Positions 6,833-15,713 of a stretch of 64,000 nucleotides of DNA are shown here, one piece after another. The stretch's first letter is position 1. Each line of letters opens with the position of its first letter. The translations under genes and the position numbers were made by a program. Under the pieces are notes generated by a model, which had not been told where the DNA came from, made no database searches, and saw only the letters and a program-made list of their open reading frames with translations. This DNA comes from Pseudomonas knackmussii B13 (lineage in GTDB: Bacteria > Pseudomonadota > Gammaproteobacteria > Pseudomonadales > Pseudomonadaceae), in contig NZ_HG322950.1 in assembly GCF_000689415.1 (NCBI RefSeq), positions 868,001 to 932,000 of the forward strand, given 5' to 3'.

Positions 6833-7812
6833 GGCACCAGCACTGCCGCGCCCTGGAAGCGCCCGTGGCGCAGGTCGTCCAGGGCCTGGTTGGCCTGCTC
6901 CAGCGGGTAGCGATGGACCTCGGTGCGCACGCCCGCTTGGGCGGCGATCGGGAAGAAGTCGAGGCCGTCCTGGCGGGTGAGGTTGGCCACCGAGACGACT
7001 TCGCGCTCACCCCAGAGGATCGCGTAGGGGAAGCTCGGGATGTCGCTCATGTGGATGCCGGCGCAGACTACCCGGCCACCCTTGCGCACGGCGCGCAGCG
7101 CGGCGGGCACCAGTTCGCCAGCTGGGGCGTAGATGATCGCCGCATCCAATGGCTGCGGCGGTAACTGGTCGGAAGGGCCGGCCCAGGCGGCGCCCAGCGA
7201 CCGGGCGAAGGCTTCGGCGGCGCGGTCACCGGGCCGGCTGAAGGCATAGACCTCGCGCCCTTGCCAGCGCGCCACCTGCAAAACGATATGCGCTGCCGCG
7301 CCGAAGCCGTACAGGCCGAGGCGCGGGGCGGCGCCCCCCTTGTCCAGCGATCGCCAGCCGATCAGCCCGGCGCAGAGCAGGGGAGCCAGGTCGGCGTCGT
7401 CTCCGGCATTCCCCAGGGCGAAGGTGTAGCGCGCGTCGGCTACCACGTATTCGGCGTAGCCGCCGGGCCGGGTGTAGCCGGTGAATTGCGGTGTGTCGCA
7501 GAGGTTTTCCCGCTCATGGGTGCAGTGCGAGCAGTGCCCGCAGGTATGCCCCAGCCAGGGCACGCCGACGCGCTGCCCGAGGGTGAAACCCTCAACGCCT
7601 GCGCCAAGGGCATCGACATGGCCGACGATCTCGTGCCCGGGAATGATCGGCAGCGGCGCCGGCGGCAGCTCGCCGTCGACCACATGCAGATCGGTCCGGC
7701 ACACCCCGCATGCCGCCACGCGAACGCGCAGTTCGCCGGGGCCGGGTTGCGGCATCGGCAGCTCGCGCAGTTGCAGCGGCTGGCCGATCTGTTCGAGCAG
7801 CATGGCGCGCAT
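6829..7812 (-). CDS. Zinc-dependent alcohol dehydrogenase (MDR family)
   Basis: 327 residues from the ATG at 7812, which has GGAGG 7 bases upstream; an in-frame TTG at 7830 is rejected. Catalytic zinc motif CGVCRTDLH and GHEIVG are followed by the structural zinc cluster CGHCSHCTHERENLC, then a Rossmann segment (RLGLYGFGAAAHI). The family oxidises alcohols or reduces aldehydes with NAD(P). The gene is convergent with the amidohydrolase and may belong to the same catabolic cassette, but it has its own promoter side and could be independent. Confidence 0.88.
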   Translation of the reverse strand: MRAMLLEQIGQPLQLRELPMPQPGPGELRVRVAACGVCRTDLHVVDGELPPAPLPIIPGHEIVGHVDALGAGVEGFTLGQRVGVPWLGHTCGHCSHCTHERENLCDTPQFTGYTRPGGYAEYVVADARYTFALGNAGDDADLAPLLCAGLIGWRSLDKGGAAPRLGLYGFGAAAHIVLQVARWQGREVYAFSRPGDRAAEAFARSLGAAWAGPSDQLPPQPLDAAIIYAPAGELVPAALRAVRKGGRVVCAGIHMSDIPSFPYAILWGEREVVSVANLTRQDGLDFFPIAAQAGVRTEVHRYPLEQANQALDDLRHGRFQGAAVLVP

Positions 7813-7927
7813 GGGGCACCTCCGATTCAAGGAGCGTTCGGTTCAGCGTAGCGAGCGCCGGCCAGCGCAGGGTTGTCCGGCATCAATCCGCTGGTCTGGC
7901 CTGAAAGTGAGGGGCGCGGATGAGGCG

Positions 7928-10276
7928 TCATTCGATCACGACATAGGTATGCAGTCGCGTACGACCATCGCTTCCGACCCGGCGGTAGACCCCCTGGATC
8001 TCGTTTTCGAAGCCGGGAAACAGGTTGCCGGCCTCCTCGAACATGCGGAAATAGTCGAGCATCGGCTGGGCGCGCCCATCGTAGCGCTCGCCTGGCACGA
8101 CCACGCCGATGCCCGGTGGATAGACCAGCGCCAGCGTCGCTGCGATGCGGCCCTGGATCTGGTCGATGGGCAGTAGCTCGACGTCGTTGCGCACGAGTGC
8201 GTGCATCGCTTCCTGCGGGAGCATTGCGGGCTCGGGGAAATGCTCCGCTTCGAACGGCTGGCGTTGCAGCCGGCTCACGTCCCATTGGCGGTAGAACGCG
8301 TGCATCTGAGCGCATAGGTCGCGCAGGCCCATGCCCGCATAGCGCTCGTGATGCGCGGCGACGAACGCGGGGAGCGCGTCGTCGAGCAGCGCGTTGTCGT
8401 CGTGCAACTGCTTGAAGCGCACGAGTGCGGAGAGCAACGTGCCTGCCTTCGATGATTCGAGCCCGGGCGTGAGCGGGAACAGGATGCTGTTCAGGTCGTT
8501 CTTCTCCGGCACGATCCGGCATTCGCGCAGGAATTGCGCGAGCACCGACGCAGGGATGCCGTGTTCGGCGTAGTTACCGGTCGCGCGGTCGAAGCCGGGC
8601 GTCAGCAGCGTCATCTTGTTCGGATCGGTCATCGCGTAGCCGGGCGCCAGCGTGCCGAAGCCGTGCCAGGTTTCGCCTGGCGCCAGTTCCCAGTAGCGCG
8701 GGTCTGACGCGAGTTCGTCGGTGGGCACGTCCTCCCAGCGCCGCAGCGCACCCGCTGCGCCGGGCGCTGCAGGCGCGAGCGTCGGCACGAACGGCTCGAA
8801 GAACCAGCGGCGTGCCGGGTCGGTCTGCATCGCCTCGTACTCGTCGCGCAGCGCCCGGATCTTCTTGCGCAGTTCGATGCCCAGGCGAATCGTGTCGTCC
8901 CACAGCACCTCGCCGGAGCGTCCGCGCATCATCTGCGCCCCGACGTCGAGCGAGGCGAAGAGCGGATAGAAAGGCGACGTCGAGGCGTGCTGCAGGAACA
9001 TCTCGTTGAAGCGCCGGTGGCTGACCTGGCGGCGCTGGCCGTCGAGGTGGGCGTCCTTCACGTGGATCTGCGAGGCCTGCGAGAAGCCGGCCAGCTGCTT
9101 GTGCGTCGATTGCGTCGCGATGAGGCCGGGGGCGCTGGCGTCCAGCCCTTCGACGCCCATCGCGAAGCGTCCGCGATAGATCGGGTGAAACTTCATGAAG
9201 CCGGCCCATGCCTCGTCGAAGAGCATGTATTCGCATAGCGGGCCGAGCTTTTCGACGAGTTGCTGCGCGCTGTAGATCGTGCCGTCGTAGGTGCATTGCT
9301 CGATGACTGCCACGCGGAACGGTTTCTCCTTTCGCCATGCCTCCGGGTCTTTCACGAGGGGATGGCTGCGGATCGCTTCGCGTATACGCGTCTCATCGAG
9401 TGCCGAGTAGTCGATCGGACCGATGAGCCCGTGCGCGTTGCGCGTGGTCGGCAGATACACCGGGAGGCCGCCGCCGAGCAGCAGCGCGCCGTGGTGTGCG
9501 GCCTTGTGGTTGTTGCGGTCGAACAGCACCAGGTCACCCGGCGCGACGAGCGCGGTCAGCGCGATCTTGTTCGAGGTGGACGTGCCATTGAGCACGAAGT
9601 AGGTCCTCTCGGCGCCGAAGATGCGCGCGGCTGCCTGCTGCGCGGCCAGCGCCGGCCCTTCGTGCACGAGCAGGTCGCCGAGCTCGATCACCGAGTTGTC
9701 GAGGTCGTTGCGGAACACCGCTTCGCCGAAATGCTTGACGAAGGCTCGGCCGACCGGGCTCTTCTGGTAGAAGACGCCACCGTTGTGACCGGGGCAGGTC
9801 CACATCTGGTTCGCTTCGTCCGCGTAGTCGACCATGGCGCCGAAGAACGGTGTCTTCAGCGACTCGGCATAGTTGCGCAGGTGGCTCGCGAGATTGCGTG
9901 CGACGAACGCCGGGGTGTCTTCCTCGATGAACACGTAGCCGCTCACCTGCCCGAGCACCTGCACCGGGATTTCGTCGAGCCGGTGGCGCTCCGCGAGGAT
10001 GAAGATCGGCACCTCGAGGCCGCGCTCGCGCACGAACTGCACGAACGCCTCGACTTCGTTCTCCGGCTCCGACATCGACCACTCGACGACGATGCAGCCG
10101 ATCGCCGCATCCGCGCGTACCGCCGAGCAGGCATCGGCGGGGGGGTCCGTGAAAGAGACGCCATAGCCGAGGCGGATCAGTTCGTCGGCGACCTGGCCGA
10201 GCCGGGTCGAGGAAAAGCTGCGCGGCTCGCTGGTCGAGCTGCACAACAGGAAGTCGAACATTCGATCGAAAGACAT
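7928..10276 (-). CDS. Large PLP-dependent Orn/Lys/Arg decarboxylase (biodegradative type)
   Basis: 782 residues, slightly longer than E. coli AdiA or CadA. Residues 1-140 form the N-terminal wing domain. The PLP core has TSTSNKIAL (residues 232-240), Asp354 in LFDEAWAGF and the Schiff-base Lys393 in QSTHKQLAGFSQ. The C-terminal domain includes PPGIGVVVPGE. Enzymes of this fold decarboxylate ornithine, lysine or arginine to polyamines and consume protons, often for acid resistance. I cannot choose the substrate from sequence. No antiporter gene is adjacent, unlike adiC-adiA or cadBA. Codon use (frequent GCG, TCG, ATCGC, CACGAG) looks more like Burkholderia-type DNA than its neighbours, hinting at transfer. 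Confidence 0.9.
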   Translation of the reverse strand: MSFDRMFDFLLCSSTSEPRSFSSTRLGQVADELIRLGYGVSFTDPPADACSAVRADAAIGCIVVEWSMSEPENEVEAFVQFVRERGLEVPIFILAERHRLDEIPVQVLGQVSGYVFIEEDTPAFVARNLASHLRNYAESLKTPFFGAMVDYADEANQMWTCPGHNGGVFYQKSPVGRAFVKHFGEAVFRNDLDNSVIELGDLLVHEGPALAAQQAAARIFGAERTYFVLNGTSTSNKIALTALVAPGDLVLFDRNNHKAAHHGALLLGGGLPVYLPTTRNAHGLIGPIDYSALDETRIREAIRSHPLVKDPEAWRKEKPFRVAVIEQCTYDGTIYSAQQLVEKLGPLCEYMLFDEAWAGFMKFHPIYRGRFAMGVEGLDASAPGLIATQSTHKQLAGFSQASQIHVKDAHLDGQRRQVSHRRFNEMFLQHASTSPFYPLFASLDVGAQMMRGRSGEVLWDDTIRLGIELRKKIRALRDEYEAMQTDPARRWFFEPFVPTLAPAAPGAAGALRRWEDVPTDELASDPRYWELAPGETWHGFGTLAPGYAMTDPNKMTLLTPGFDRATGNYAEHGIPASVLAQFLRECRIVPEKNDLNSILFPLTPGLESSKAGTLLSALVRFKQLHDDNALLDDALPAFVAAHHERYAGMGLRDLCAQMHAFYRQWDVSRLQRQPFEAEHFPEPAMLPQEAMHALVRNDVELLPIDQIQGRIAATLALVYPPGIGVVVPGERYDGRAQPMLDYFRMFEEAGNLFPGFENEIQGVYRRVGSDGRTRLHTYVVIE

Positions 10277-10548
10277 GACGCATCCCCGGCATGAAGTGGA
10301 GCGGGGCCGGCAAGGTCTGTCGGGCGCCCGCGGGGACTACCGTTCAATCAACGGGCACCATGCCTTTCGCGAACTGCACGAGCACGGAACGAGCCCGGCC
10401 ACCGCCGCGCGCTCGCCGGCGATGCTGTGTGTCTTCAGATAGCTAAGCACCGGTCCGACGGCGGTACCCGCGTTTTCGTCGGGGCCCGGAGCGGGACGGT
10501 TCTGCTGCGAAAGGCCGAAGACCCTGTGGCCGACAGGCGGCAAAAGAA
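10277..10548. other. Intergenic region with no recognised gene
   Basis: The interval between the decarboxylase start and the ychF terminator is GC-rich and contains no ORF with a ribosome site or recognisable product. It should include the decarboxylase promoter, but no convincing -10/-35 pair is seen. It marks the boundary between the inserted metabolic block and the conserved ychF-prs core. Confidence 0.5.
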
Positions 10549-10581
10549 AACCCCCTTGAGGCGGCTGCGCTCAAGGGGGTT
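10549..10581 (-). terminator. Terminator downstream of ychF
   Basis: AACCCCCTTGAG (10549-10560) pairs with CTCAAGGGGGTT (10570-10581), a 12-bp stem followed on the minus strand by TTCTTTTG. It lies 35 bases after the ychF stop. Confidence 0.9.
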
Positions 10582-10616
10582 CGGGTGCGGCTGGATCCGA
10601 GGGGACTTGCCGAGGC

Positions 10617-11717
10617 TTAGACGTTGAAGCGGAAGTGCATCACGTCGCCGTCCTTGACGATGTAGTCCTTGCCTTCCAGGCGCCATTTGCCGGCTTCCTT
10701 GGCACCCTGTTCGCCCTTGAACTGGATGAAGTCGTCGTAGGCGACCACTTCGGCGCGGATGAAGCCTTTTTCGAAGTCGGTGTGGATCACGGCCGCGGCT
10801 TGCGGGGCGGTGGCGCCGATGCGGACGGTCCAGGCGCGGACTTCCTTCACGCCAGCGGTGAAGTAGGTCTGCAGGTTGAGCAGCTCGTAACCTGCGCGGA
10901 TCACGCGGTTCAGGCCCGGCTCTTCCATGCCCATGGTCTCGAGGAACATCTGCTTCTCTTCGTCGTCGTCGAGTTCGGCGATTTCCGCTTCGATCTTGTT
11001 GCACACCGGCACGACCACGGCGCCTTCCTCGGCAGCGATGGCGCGCACGGCGTCGAGGTGCGGGTTGTTCTCGAAGCCTTCCTCGGCGACGTTGGCGATG
11101 TACATCACCGGCTTGCTGGTCAGCAGGTGGAAGCCGCGCACCAGGCGCTTCTCTTCGTCACCCATGTCCTTGAGCAGGCTGCGCGCAGGCTTGCCGGCGG
11201 TGAAGTGGGCGATGAGTTTTTCCAGCAGGGCTTTCTGCGCCACTGCTTCCTTGTCGCCGCCCTTGGCGTTGCGCGCGACCTTCTGCAGTTGCTTCTCGCA
11301 GCTGTCGAGGTCGGCGAAGATCAGTTCGAGGTCGATGATCTCGATGTCGCGCTTGGGGTCGACGCTGTTGCTGACGTGGATGACGTTGTCGTCCTCGAAG
11401 CAGCGCACCACGTGGGCGATGGCGTCGGTCTCGCGGATGTTGGCGAGGAACTTGTTGCCCAGGCCTTCACCCTTGGAGGCACCTGCCACCAGGCCGGCGA
11501 TGTCGACGAACTCCATGGTCGTCGGGATCACGCGCTCGGGCTTGACGATCTCGGCCAGGGCGTCGAGGCGTGCGTCGGGCATCGGCACGATGCCGCTGTT
11601 CGGCTCGATGGTGCAGAAGGGGAAGTTCTCCGCCGCGATACCCGATTTGGTCAGGGCGTTGAACAGGGTGGATTTGCCGACGTTGGGCAAGCCGACGATG
11701 CCGCAGTTGAAGCCCAT
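10617..11717 (-). CDS. ychF: Redox-regulated ATPase YchF (Obg-like)
   Basis: 366 residues, the normal length. The P-loop GLPNVGKSTLFNAL is at residues 8-21; FVDIAGLVAGASKGEGLGN is the G3/Obg-type switch; the usual NKxD is replaced by NKIE, the hallmark that shifts YchF from GTP to ATP. A C-terminal TGS domain ends in DGDVMHFRFNV. The protein binds ribosomes and is involved in stress and translation quality control. It follows pth by 24 bases on the same strand, and the pair is conserved in Pseudomonas. Confidence 0.97.
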   Translation of the reverse strand: MGFNCGIVGLPNVGKSTLFNALTKSGIAAENFPFCTIEPNSGIVPMPDARLDALAEIVKPERVIPTTMEFVDIAGLVAGASKGEGLGNKFLANIRETDAIAHVVRCFEDDNVIHVSNSVDPKRDIEIIDLELIFADLDSCEKQLQKVARNAKGGDKEAVAQKALLEKLIAHFTAGKPARSLLKDMGDEEKRLVRGFHLLTSKPVMYIANVAEEGFENNPHLDAVRAIAAEEGAVVVPVCNKIEAEIAELDDDEEKQMFLETMGMEEPGLNRVIRAGYELLNLQTYFTAGVKEVRAWTVRIGATAPQAAAVIHTDFEKGFIRAEVVAYDDFIQFKGEQGAKEAGKWRLEGKDYIVKDGDVMHFRFNV

Positions 11718-11741
11718 GTGGTGTACCTCTGGGGAGACGGG

Positions 11742-12326
11742 TCAGGCCTTCGGGCTGTGCAGCTTCTGCATCGCGCGCGTCCAGTCGCCTGCGAGCATTT
11801 CCGGCAGCACGCCGAGGGCGGAATCGATGCTGGCGTCGAGCAGGTCCTGTTCGCTGCGCGGGGCGCGGCCGAGGACGAAGCCGGAAACCAGGCTGCTGTG
11901 CCCCGGATGGCCGATGCCAAGCCGCAGGCGGTGGAAACCGTTCTGGTTGCCGAGCTGGGCGATGATGTCGCGCAGCCCGTTGTGCCCGCCGTGCCCGCCG
12001 CCCTTCTTGAGCTTGGCGGTGCCCGGAGGCATGTCGAGTTCGTCGTGGGCCACCAGGATGGCTTCGACCGGGATGCGGAAGAACCCGGCGAGCGCCGCTA
12101 CGGCCTGGCCGCTGCGGTTCATGTAGGTGGTGGGGATGAGCAGACGAACGTCGCGGCCCTGGTGGCTGAACTTGCCGACCAGGCCGAAGTACTTCTTGTC
12201 GAGGCTCAGGCTGACGCGTTCGCGGTCGGCCAGGCGCTCAACGAAAAGGGCCCCCGCGTTATGCCGGGTCTGTTCGTATTCCGGGCCTGGGTTACCCAGG
12301 CCAACGATCAGTTGCACGGCAGTCAC
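11742..12326 (-). CDS. pth: Peptidyl-tRNA hydrolase
   Basis: 194 residues. Catalytic and binding residues are all present: Asn12 and His22 (VGLGNPGPEYEQTRHNAG), Asp95 (VAHDELDMPPG) and Asn116 (GGHNGLRD). The enzyme frees tRNA from prematurely released peptidyl-tRNA and is essential. It lies between rplY and ychF on the same strand, 41 bases after rplY, as in other Pseudomonas. Confidence 0.97.
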   Translation of the reverse strand: MTAVQLIVGLGNPGPEYEQTRHNAGALFVERLADRERVSLSLDKKYFGLVGKFSHQGRDVRLLIPTTYMNRSGQAVAALAGFFRIPVEAILVAHDELDMPPGTAKLKKGGGHGGHNGLRDIIAQLGNQNGFHRLRLGIGHPGHSSLVSGFVLGRAPRSEQDLLDASIDSALGVLPEMLAGDWTRAMQKLHSPKA

Positions 12327-12367
12327 GACGGGGGCCCTTTCCTTAGGAGGCAGAGGCTCGCGAGTTA

Positions 12368-12976
12368 TTACTCGGCGGCGCCTTCGCCTTCTTCTTTAAC
12401 TACGCGGGAAGCGTGGATGTTGGCAACGGCCAGGTCATTGCCATGAGCCAGCTGAACCAGTTCCACGCCTTTCGGCAGCTTGAGGTCGGACAGGTGAACG
12501 ATCTGACCGACTTCGACTTTCGCCAGGTCGACTTCGATGAATTCCGGCAGGTCTTTCGGCAGGCAGGAAACTTCGACTTCGGAGATGACGTGCGAAACTT
12601 CGCCGCCGCCTTGCTTGACGCCAACTGCGGTTTCTTCGTTCAGGAAGTGCAGCGGAACGTGAGCGGTCAGCTTGTGGTCGGCAACGACGCGCAGGAAGTC
12701 AGCGTGCATGACGTAGCCTTTGGCCGGGTGGCGCTGCAGGGCTTTGATCAGCACGGTTTCCTTGGCGCCGTCGACGCTGAGGGCGATCACGTGGCTGAAG
12801 GCAGCCTCGTTTTCCAGCAGCTTGGCTACTTCGCGCAGTTCCAGGGTCACGGAAGCCGGGGCTTTGTCGCCACCGTAGATGACCGCAGGAACCAGGCCGG
12901 CATTACGACGCAGGCGGCGGCTCGCACCTTTCCCCAGGTCGGAACGCGCTTGGGCATTCAGTACAAAATCAACCAT
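12368..12976 (-). CDS. rplY: 50S ribosomal protein L25 / general stress protein Ctc
   Basis: 202 residues from the ATG at 12976 (GGAG just upstream); the frame is open further upstream but that part is GC-rich shadow. MVDFVLNAQARSDLGKGASRRLRR begins the L25 domain, followed by the long beta-barrel Ctc C-terminal domain (residues about 95-200, ending in the acidic KEEGEGAAE tail). It binds 5S rRNA. It is downstream of prs with 118 bases between them, containing a stem-loop that may act as a partial terminator. Confidence 0.96.
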   Translation of the reverse strand: MVDFVLNAQARSDLGKGASRRLRRNAGLVPAVIYGGDKAPASVTLELREVAKLLENEAAFSHVIALSVDGAKETVLIKALQRHPAKGYVMHADFLRVVADHKLTAHVPLHFLNEETAVGVKQGGGEVSHVISEVEVSCLPKDLPEFIEVDLAKVEVGQIVHLSDLKLPKGVELVQLAHGNDLAVANIHASRVVKEEGEGAAE

Positions 12977-12999
12977 TTCTAAATCTCCAGAATGACAAG

Positions 13000-13034
13000 A
13001 TCGCCCGAGCGCTTGCGACCAGCGTTCGGGCGAT
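13000..13034 (-). promoter_or_regulatory. Stem-loop between prs and rplY (possible attenuator)
   Basis: ATCGCCCGAGCGC (13000-13012) is nearly complementary to AGCGTTCGGGCGAT (13021-13034). On the minus strand the stem is followed only by CTTGTCATT, so it is a poor terminator. It could attenuate read-through from prs into rplY or protect the prs mRNA end. Confidence 0.45.
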
Positions 13035-13094
13035 TCTTCAATTGCTCCGCCGGGGCGGAGCGCTTTCGTCAGGCCAGGTTCGTCGAGGGTTTCC

Positions 13095-14036
13095 TCAACG
13101 GAACATGGCGCTGATCGATTCTTCGTTGCTGATCCGGCGCATGGCTTCGGCGACAACCGGAGCGATGTCCAGTTGGCGGATGCGGCCACAGGCCTGGGCA
13201 GCGGCGGACAGCGGGATGGTGTTGGTCACCACCAGCTCGTCCAGCACGGAATTCTCGATGTTCTCGATGGCACGGCCGGACAGCACCGGGTGGGTGCAGT
13301 AGGCGATGACCTTGGCGGCGCCGTGCTCTTTCAGAGCCTTGGCGGCGTGGCCGAGGGTGCCAGCGGTATCGACCATGTCGTCGACCAGTACGCAGGTACG
13401 GCCTTCGACATCACCGATGATGTGCATGACTTCGGACTGGTTGGCCTTCGGACGACGCTTGTCGATGATGGCCAGGTCGACGCCCAGGGACTTGGCGACG
13501 GCGCGAGCACGCACCACGCCACCGATGTCCGGGGAGACGATCATCAGGTTCTCGAAGCGCTGGTCTTCGATGTCGTCGACCAGTACGGGCGAGCCGTAGA
13601 TGTTGTCGACGGGGATATCGAAGAAGCCCTGGATCTGGTCGGCGTGCAGGTCGACGGTCAGGACGCGGTTGACGCCCACGACGGTCAGCATGTCGGCGAC
13701 GACTTTGGCGCTGATAGCCACGCGAGCGGAACGCGGACGGCGGTCCTGGCGGGCATAGCCGAAGTACGGGATCACGGCGGTGATACGAGTGGCCGAGGAG
13801 CGGCGGAAGGCGTCAGCCATCACGACCAGTTCCATCAGGTTGTCGTTGGTCGGTGCGCAGGTAGGCTGGATCAGGAAGACGTCCTTGCCGCGCACGTTCT
13901 CGTTGATTTCGACGCTGATTTCGCCGTCGGAGAACTTGCCGACCGAAACGTCACCGAGGGGGATGTGGAGCTGGCGCACGACACGGCGGGCCAGGTCGGG
14001 GTTGGCGTTCCCCGTGAAAACCATCATCTTGGACAC
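13095..14036 (-). CDS. prs: Ribose-phosphate pyrophosphokinase (PRPP synthase)
   Basis: 313 residues. Start taken as GTG at 14036 giving MSKMMVFTGNANPDLARR; the ATG nine bases later is the alternative. Motifs include YFGYARQDRRPRSARV (ATP/regulatory loop), the PRPP-binding CVLVDDMVDTAGTL and the flexible SDGEISVEINENVRGKD. It makes PRPP from ribose 5-phosphate and ATP for nucleotide, His and Trp synthesis. tRNA-Gln and its terminator lie immediately upstream. Confidence 0.97.
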   Translation of the reverse strand: MSKMMVFTGNANPDLARRVVRQLHIPLGDVSVGKFSDGEISVEINENVRGKDVFLIQPTCAPTNDNLMELVVMADAFRRSSATRITAVIPYFGYARQDRRPRSARVAISAKVVADMLTVVGVNRVLTVDLHADQIQGFFDIPVDNIYGSPVLVDDIEDQRFENLMIVSPDIGGVVRARAVAKSLGVDLAIIDKRRPKANQSEVMHIIGDVEGRTCVLVDDMVDTAGTLGHAAKALKEHGAAKVIAYCTHPVLSGRAIENIENSVLDELVVTNTIPLSAAAQACGRIRQLDIAPVVAEAMRRISNEESISAMFR

Positions 14037-14075
14037 GCGCAGTACCTACCGGGTGAGGGTGGACCTGATGAATCA

Positions 14076-14114
14076 AAAAGCTGCTCAAAGGCCAAAGCTT
14101 TTGAGCAGCTTTTC
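14076..14114 (-). terminator. Terminator of tRNA-Gln
   Basis: AAAAGCTGCTCAAA pairs with TTTGAGCAGCTTTT around GGCCAAAGCT. On the minus strand the stem (starting about 10 bases past the tRNA 3' end) runs into TTTTTGATT. It separates the tRNA from prs. Confidence 0.85.
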
Positions 14115-14122
14115 AGGGTATA

Positions 14123-14197
14123 TGGCAGGGGCGGCTGGATTCGAACCAACGCATGGCAGGATCAAAACCTGCTGCCTTACCGCTTGGCGACGCCCCT
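14123..14197 (-). tRNA. tRNA-Gln (TTG)
   Basis: 75 bases with encoded CCA (14123-14125). The minus strand begins AGGGGCGTCGCCAAGCGGTA, carries anticodon TTG in the CAGG-TTTTGAT-CCTG arm and ends GGTTCGAATCCAGCCGCCCC plus TGCCA. The seven-base acceptor AGGGGCG/CGCCCCT is complete. Location between ispE and prs matches other Pseudomonas. Confidence 0.97.
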
Positions 14198-14229
14198 GTA
14201 TCGTACAACCGAATGCTCTGCATCCCTTC

Positions 14230-15078
14230 TCAGGCCAGCTCCTTAAGCTTGCGGTGCAACATCGAGATATTGCGCCCTTGGGCTACGAAACTTGGCAGAG
14301 TGGCCGGAAGTTGGCGGCGAACTTTATCAGCATCGCCCTGGTTTGGGAAGCTCCCAAACACACAAGCTCCGGTTCCGGTCAATCTGGCTGACGTAAATTT
14401 GTTCAGCAAGATCAAAGCGTTACGAACCTCTGGGTAACGCTTCTCGACGACCGGCTGGCAGTCGTTATGACCGTCCACCCCGAGAAGGCTGCGAACTTTA
14501 ATGGGCGGCGTATCGCGTGTCAACTCGGGGTCGGTGAAAACTTCTGCTGTGCTGACAAAGACTTGCGGAACCGCCACGAGGAACCATGGCTCTTCGAGCT
14601 CGACCGGCGTGAGCTTCTCGCCCACGCCTTCGGCGAAGGCCGCGCGGCCGCGGACGAACACCGGCACGTCGGCGCCAAGGGTCAGGCCCAGGGCGGCCAG
14701 GCGGTCTTCGTCCCAGCCCAGCTGCCAGAGGTGGTTGAGGCCGACCAGGGTGGTGGCCGCGTCGGAGCTGCCGCCGCCGATGCCGCCGCCCATGGGCAGG
14801 CGCTTGTCCAGCCAGATGTCGACGCCCAGGCGGCAGCCGGATTGCTCCTGCAGCTTGCGCGCGGCGCGGACGATCAGGTTGCTGTCGTGGGGGACGCCGG
14901 GGATCTCGGTGCGCAGGACGATCTGGCCGTCCTCGCGCGGGGCGAAGTGCAGCTCGTCGCCGTGGTCGAGGAACTGGAACAGCGTCTGCAGCTCGTGATA
15001 GCCGTCGGGGCGGCGGCCGAGGATGTGCAGGAACAGGTTGAGCTTGGCCGGGGCCGGCAGGGTCAGGCGCGCTTGCAT
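14230..15078 (-). CDS. ispE: 4-diphosphocytidyl-2-C-methyl-D-erythritol kinase
   Basis: 282 residues. GHMP-kinase motifs: LPAPAKLNLFLHILGRRPDG at the N-terminus, PMGGGIGGGSSDAATTL for ATP binding near residues 96-112, and TGTGACVFG near the C-terminus. It phosphorylates CDP-methylerythritol in the MEP isoprenoid pathway. It starts 5 bases after the lolB stop, so lolB-ispE are cotranscribed; tRNA-Gln follows on the same strand. Confidence 0.96.
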   Translation of the reverse strand: MQARLTLPAPAKLNLFLHILGRRPDGYHELQTLFQFLDHGDELHFAPREDGQIVLRTEIPGVPHDSNLIVRAARKLQEQSGCRLGVDIWLDKRLPMGGGIGGGSSDAATTLVGLNHLWQLGWDEDRLAALGLTLGADVPVFVRGRAAFAEGVGEKLTPVELEEPWFLVAVPQVFVSTAEVFTDPELTRDTPPIKVRSLLGVDGHNDCQPVVEKRYPEVRNALILLNKFTSARLTGTGACVFGSFPNQGDADKVRRQLPATLPSFVAQGRNISMLHRKLKELA

Positions 15079-15082
15079 GTCA

Positions 15083-15706
15083 TCAATGCGCCTGGCCGAG
15101 CAGGCGCGGTTGCCAGCTCTTGATCACCAGGGTGACGTCGAGGTCTTGGCCGTGCAGCTTCAGGCGCTCGGGCAGCCAGTAGCCGTCCTGCTGCGCGTAG
15201 CTGCTGTATTCGACGTTCCAGCCGTCCTGTTCCAGGCGGGCCAGGTGGCTGTCGCCATCGAGGGTCAGGCGGCTCTTGCTGTCCGGGGCGGGCAGGCCAC
15301 GCACCCACCAGAGCAGGTGCGATACCGGCAGGCGCCAGCCGAGTTGCTGTTCGAGCAGCGCTTCGGGGGATTCGGCCTGGTAGCGGCCTTGGCCGGCGAC
15401 CTCCAGGGTCACTGCGCCTTCACGCCCGGTCAGGCGTGCGGCGCCGCGGCCCAGCGGGCCGGACAGGCGAATGTCGTAATAGCCCTGGCGTTGCAGCCAG
15501 AACAGTGTGCCGCTGCCGGAATCCTTCGGTGCGCGGATGCCGACCTTGCCGTCTATCTGCCAGCCGTCGAGGGCGGCGACGCGCTCCTTGTGGGCTTTCC
15601 AAGTGGTGGCGTTGCCCTGGCCTTCGAGGGATTCGTGGGAGGTGAGGCCGGCGCAACCGGCCAGCATCAGCAGGGCGGCGGCGCCGAGGAGGTGAATCAG
15701 ACGCAT
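15083..15706 (-). CDS. lolB: Outer-membrane lipoprotein receptor LolB
   Basis: 207 residues with a lipoprotein signal ending in the lipobox LAGC (Cys18). W-rich beta segments such as WQIDGKVGIRAPKDSG and GYWLPERLKLHGQD fit the half-barrel that accepts lipoproteins from LolA and inserts them in the outer membrane. It sits between a TPR lipoprotein gene (8 bases upstream) and ispE (5 bases downstream), giving a three-gene operon. Confidence 0.94.
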   Translation of the reverse strand: MRLIHLLGAAALLMLAGCAGLTSHESLEGQGNATTWKAHKERVAALDGWQIDGKVGIRAPKDSGSGTLFWLQRQGYYDIRLSGPLGRGAARLTGREGAVTLEVAGQGRYQAESPEALLEQQLGWRLPVSHLLWWVRGLPAPDSKSRLTLDGDSHLARLEQDGWNVEYSSYAQQDGYWLPERLKLHGQDLDVTLVIKSWQPRLLGQAH

Positions 15707-15713
15707 GGGAATC

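Noticed and set aside
14130..14200. tRNA-Gln as an attachment site for an element
   Set aside because: Both sides are conserved core genes (ispE and prs) and there is no repeat of the tRNA end nearby.
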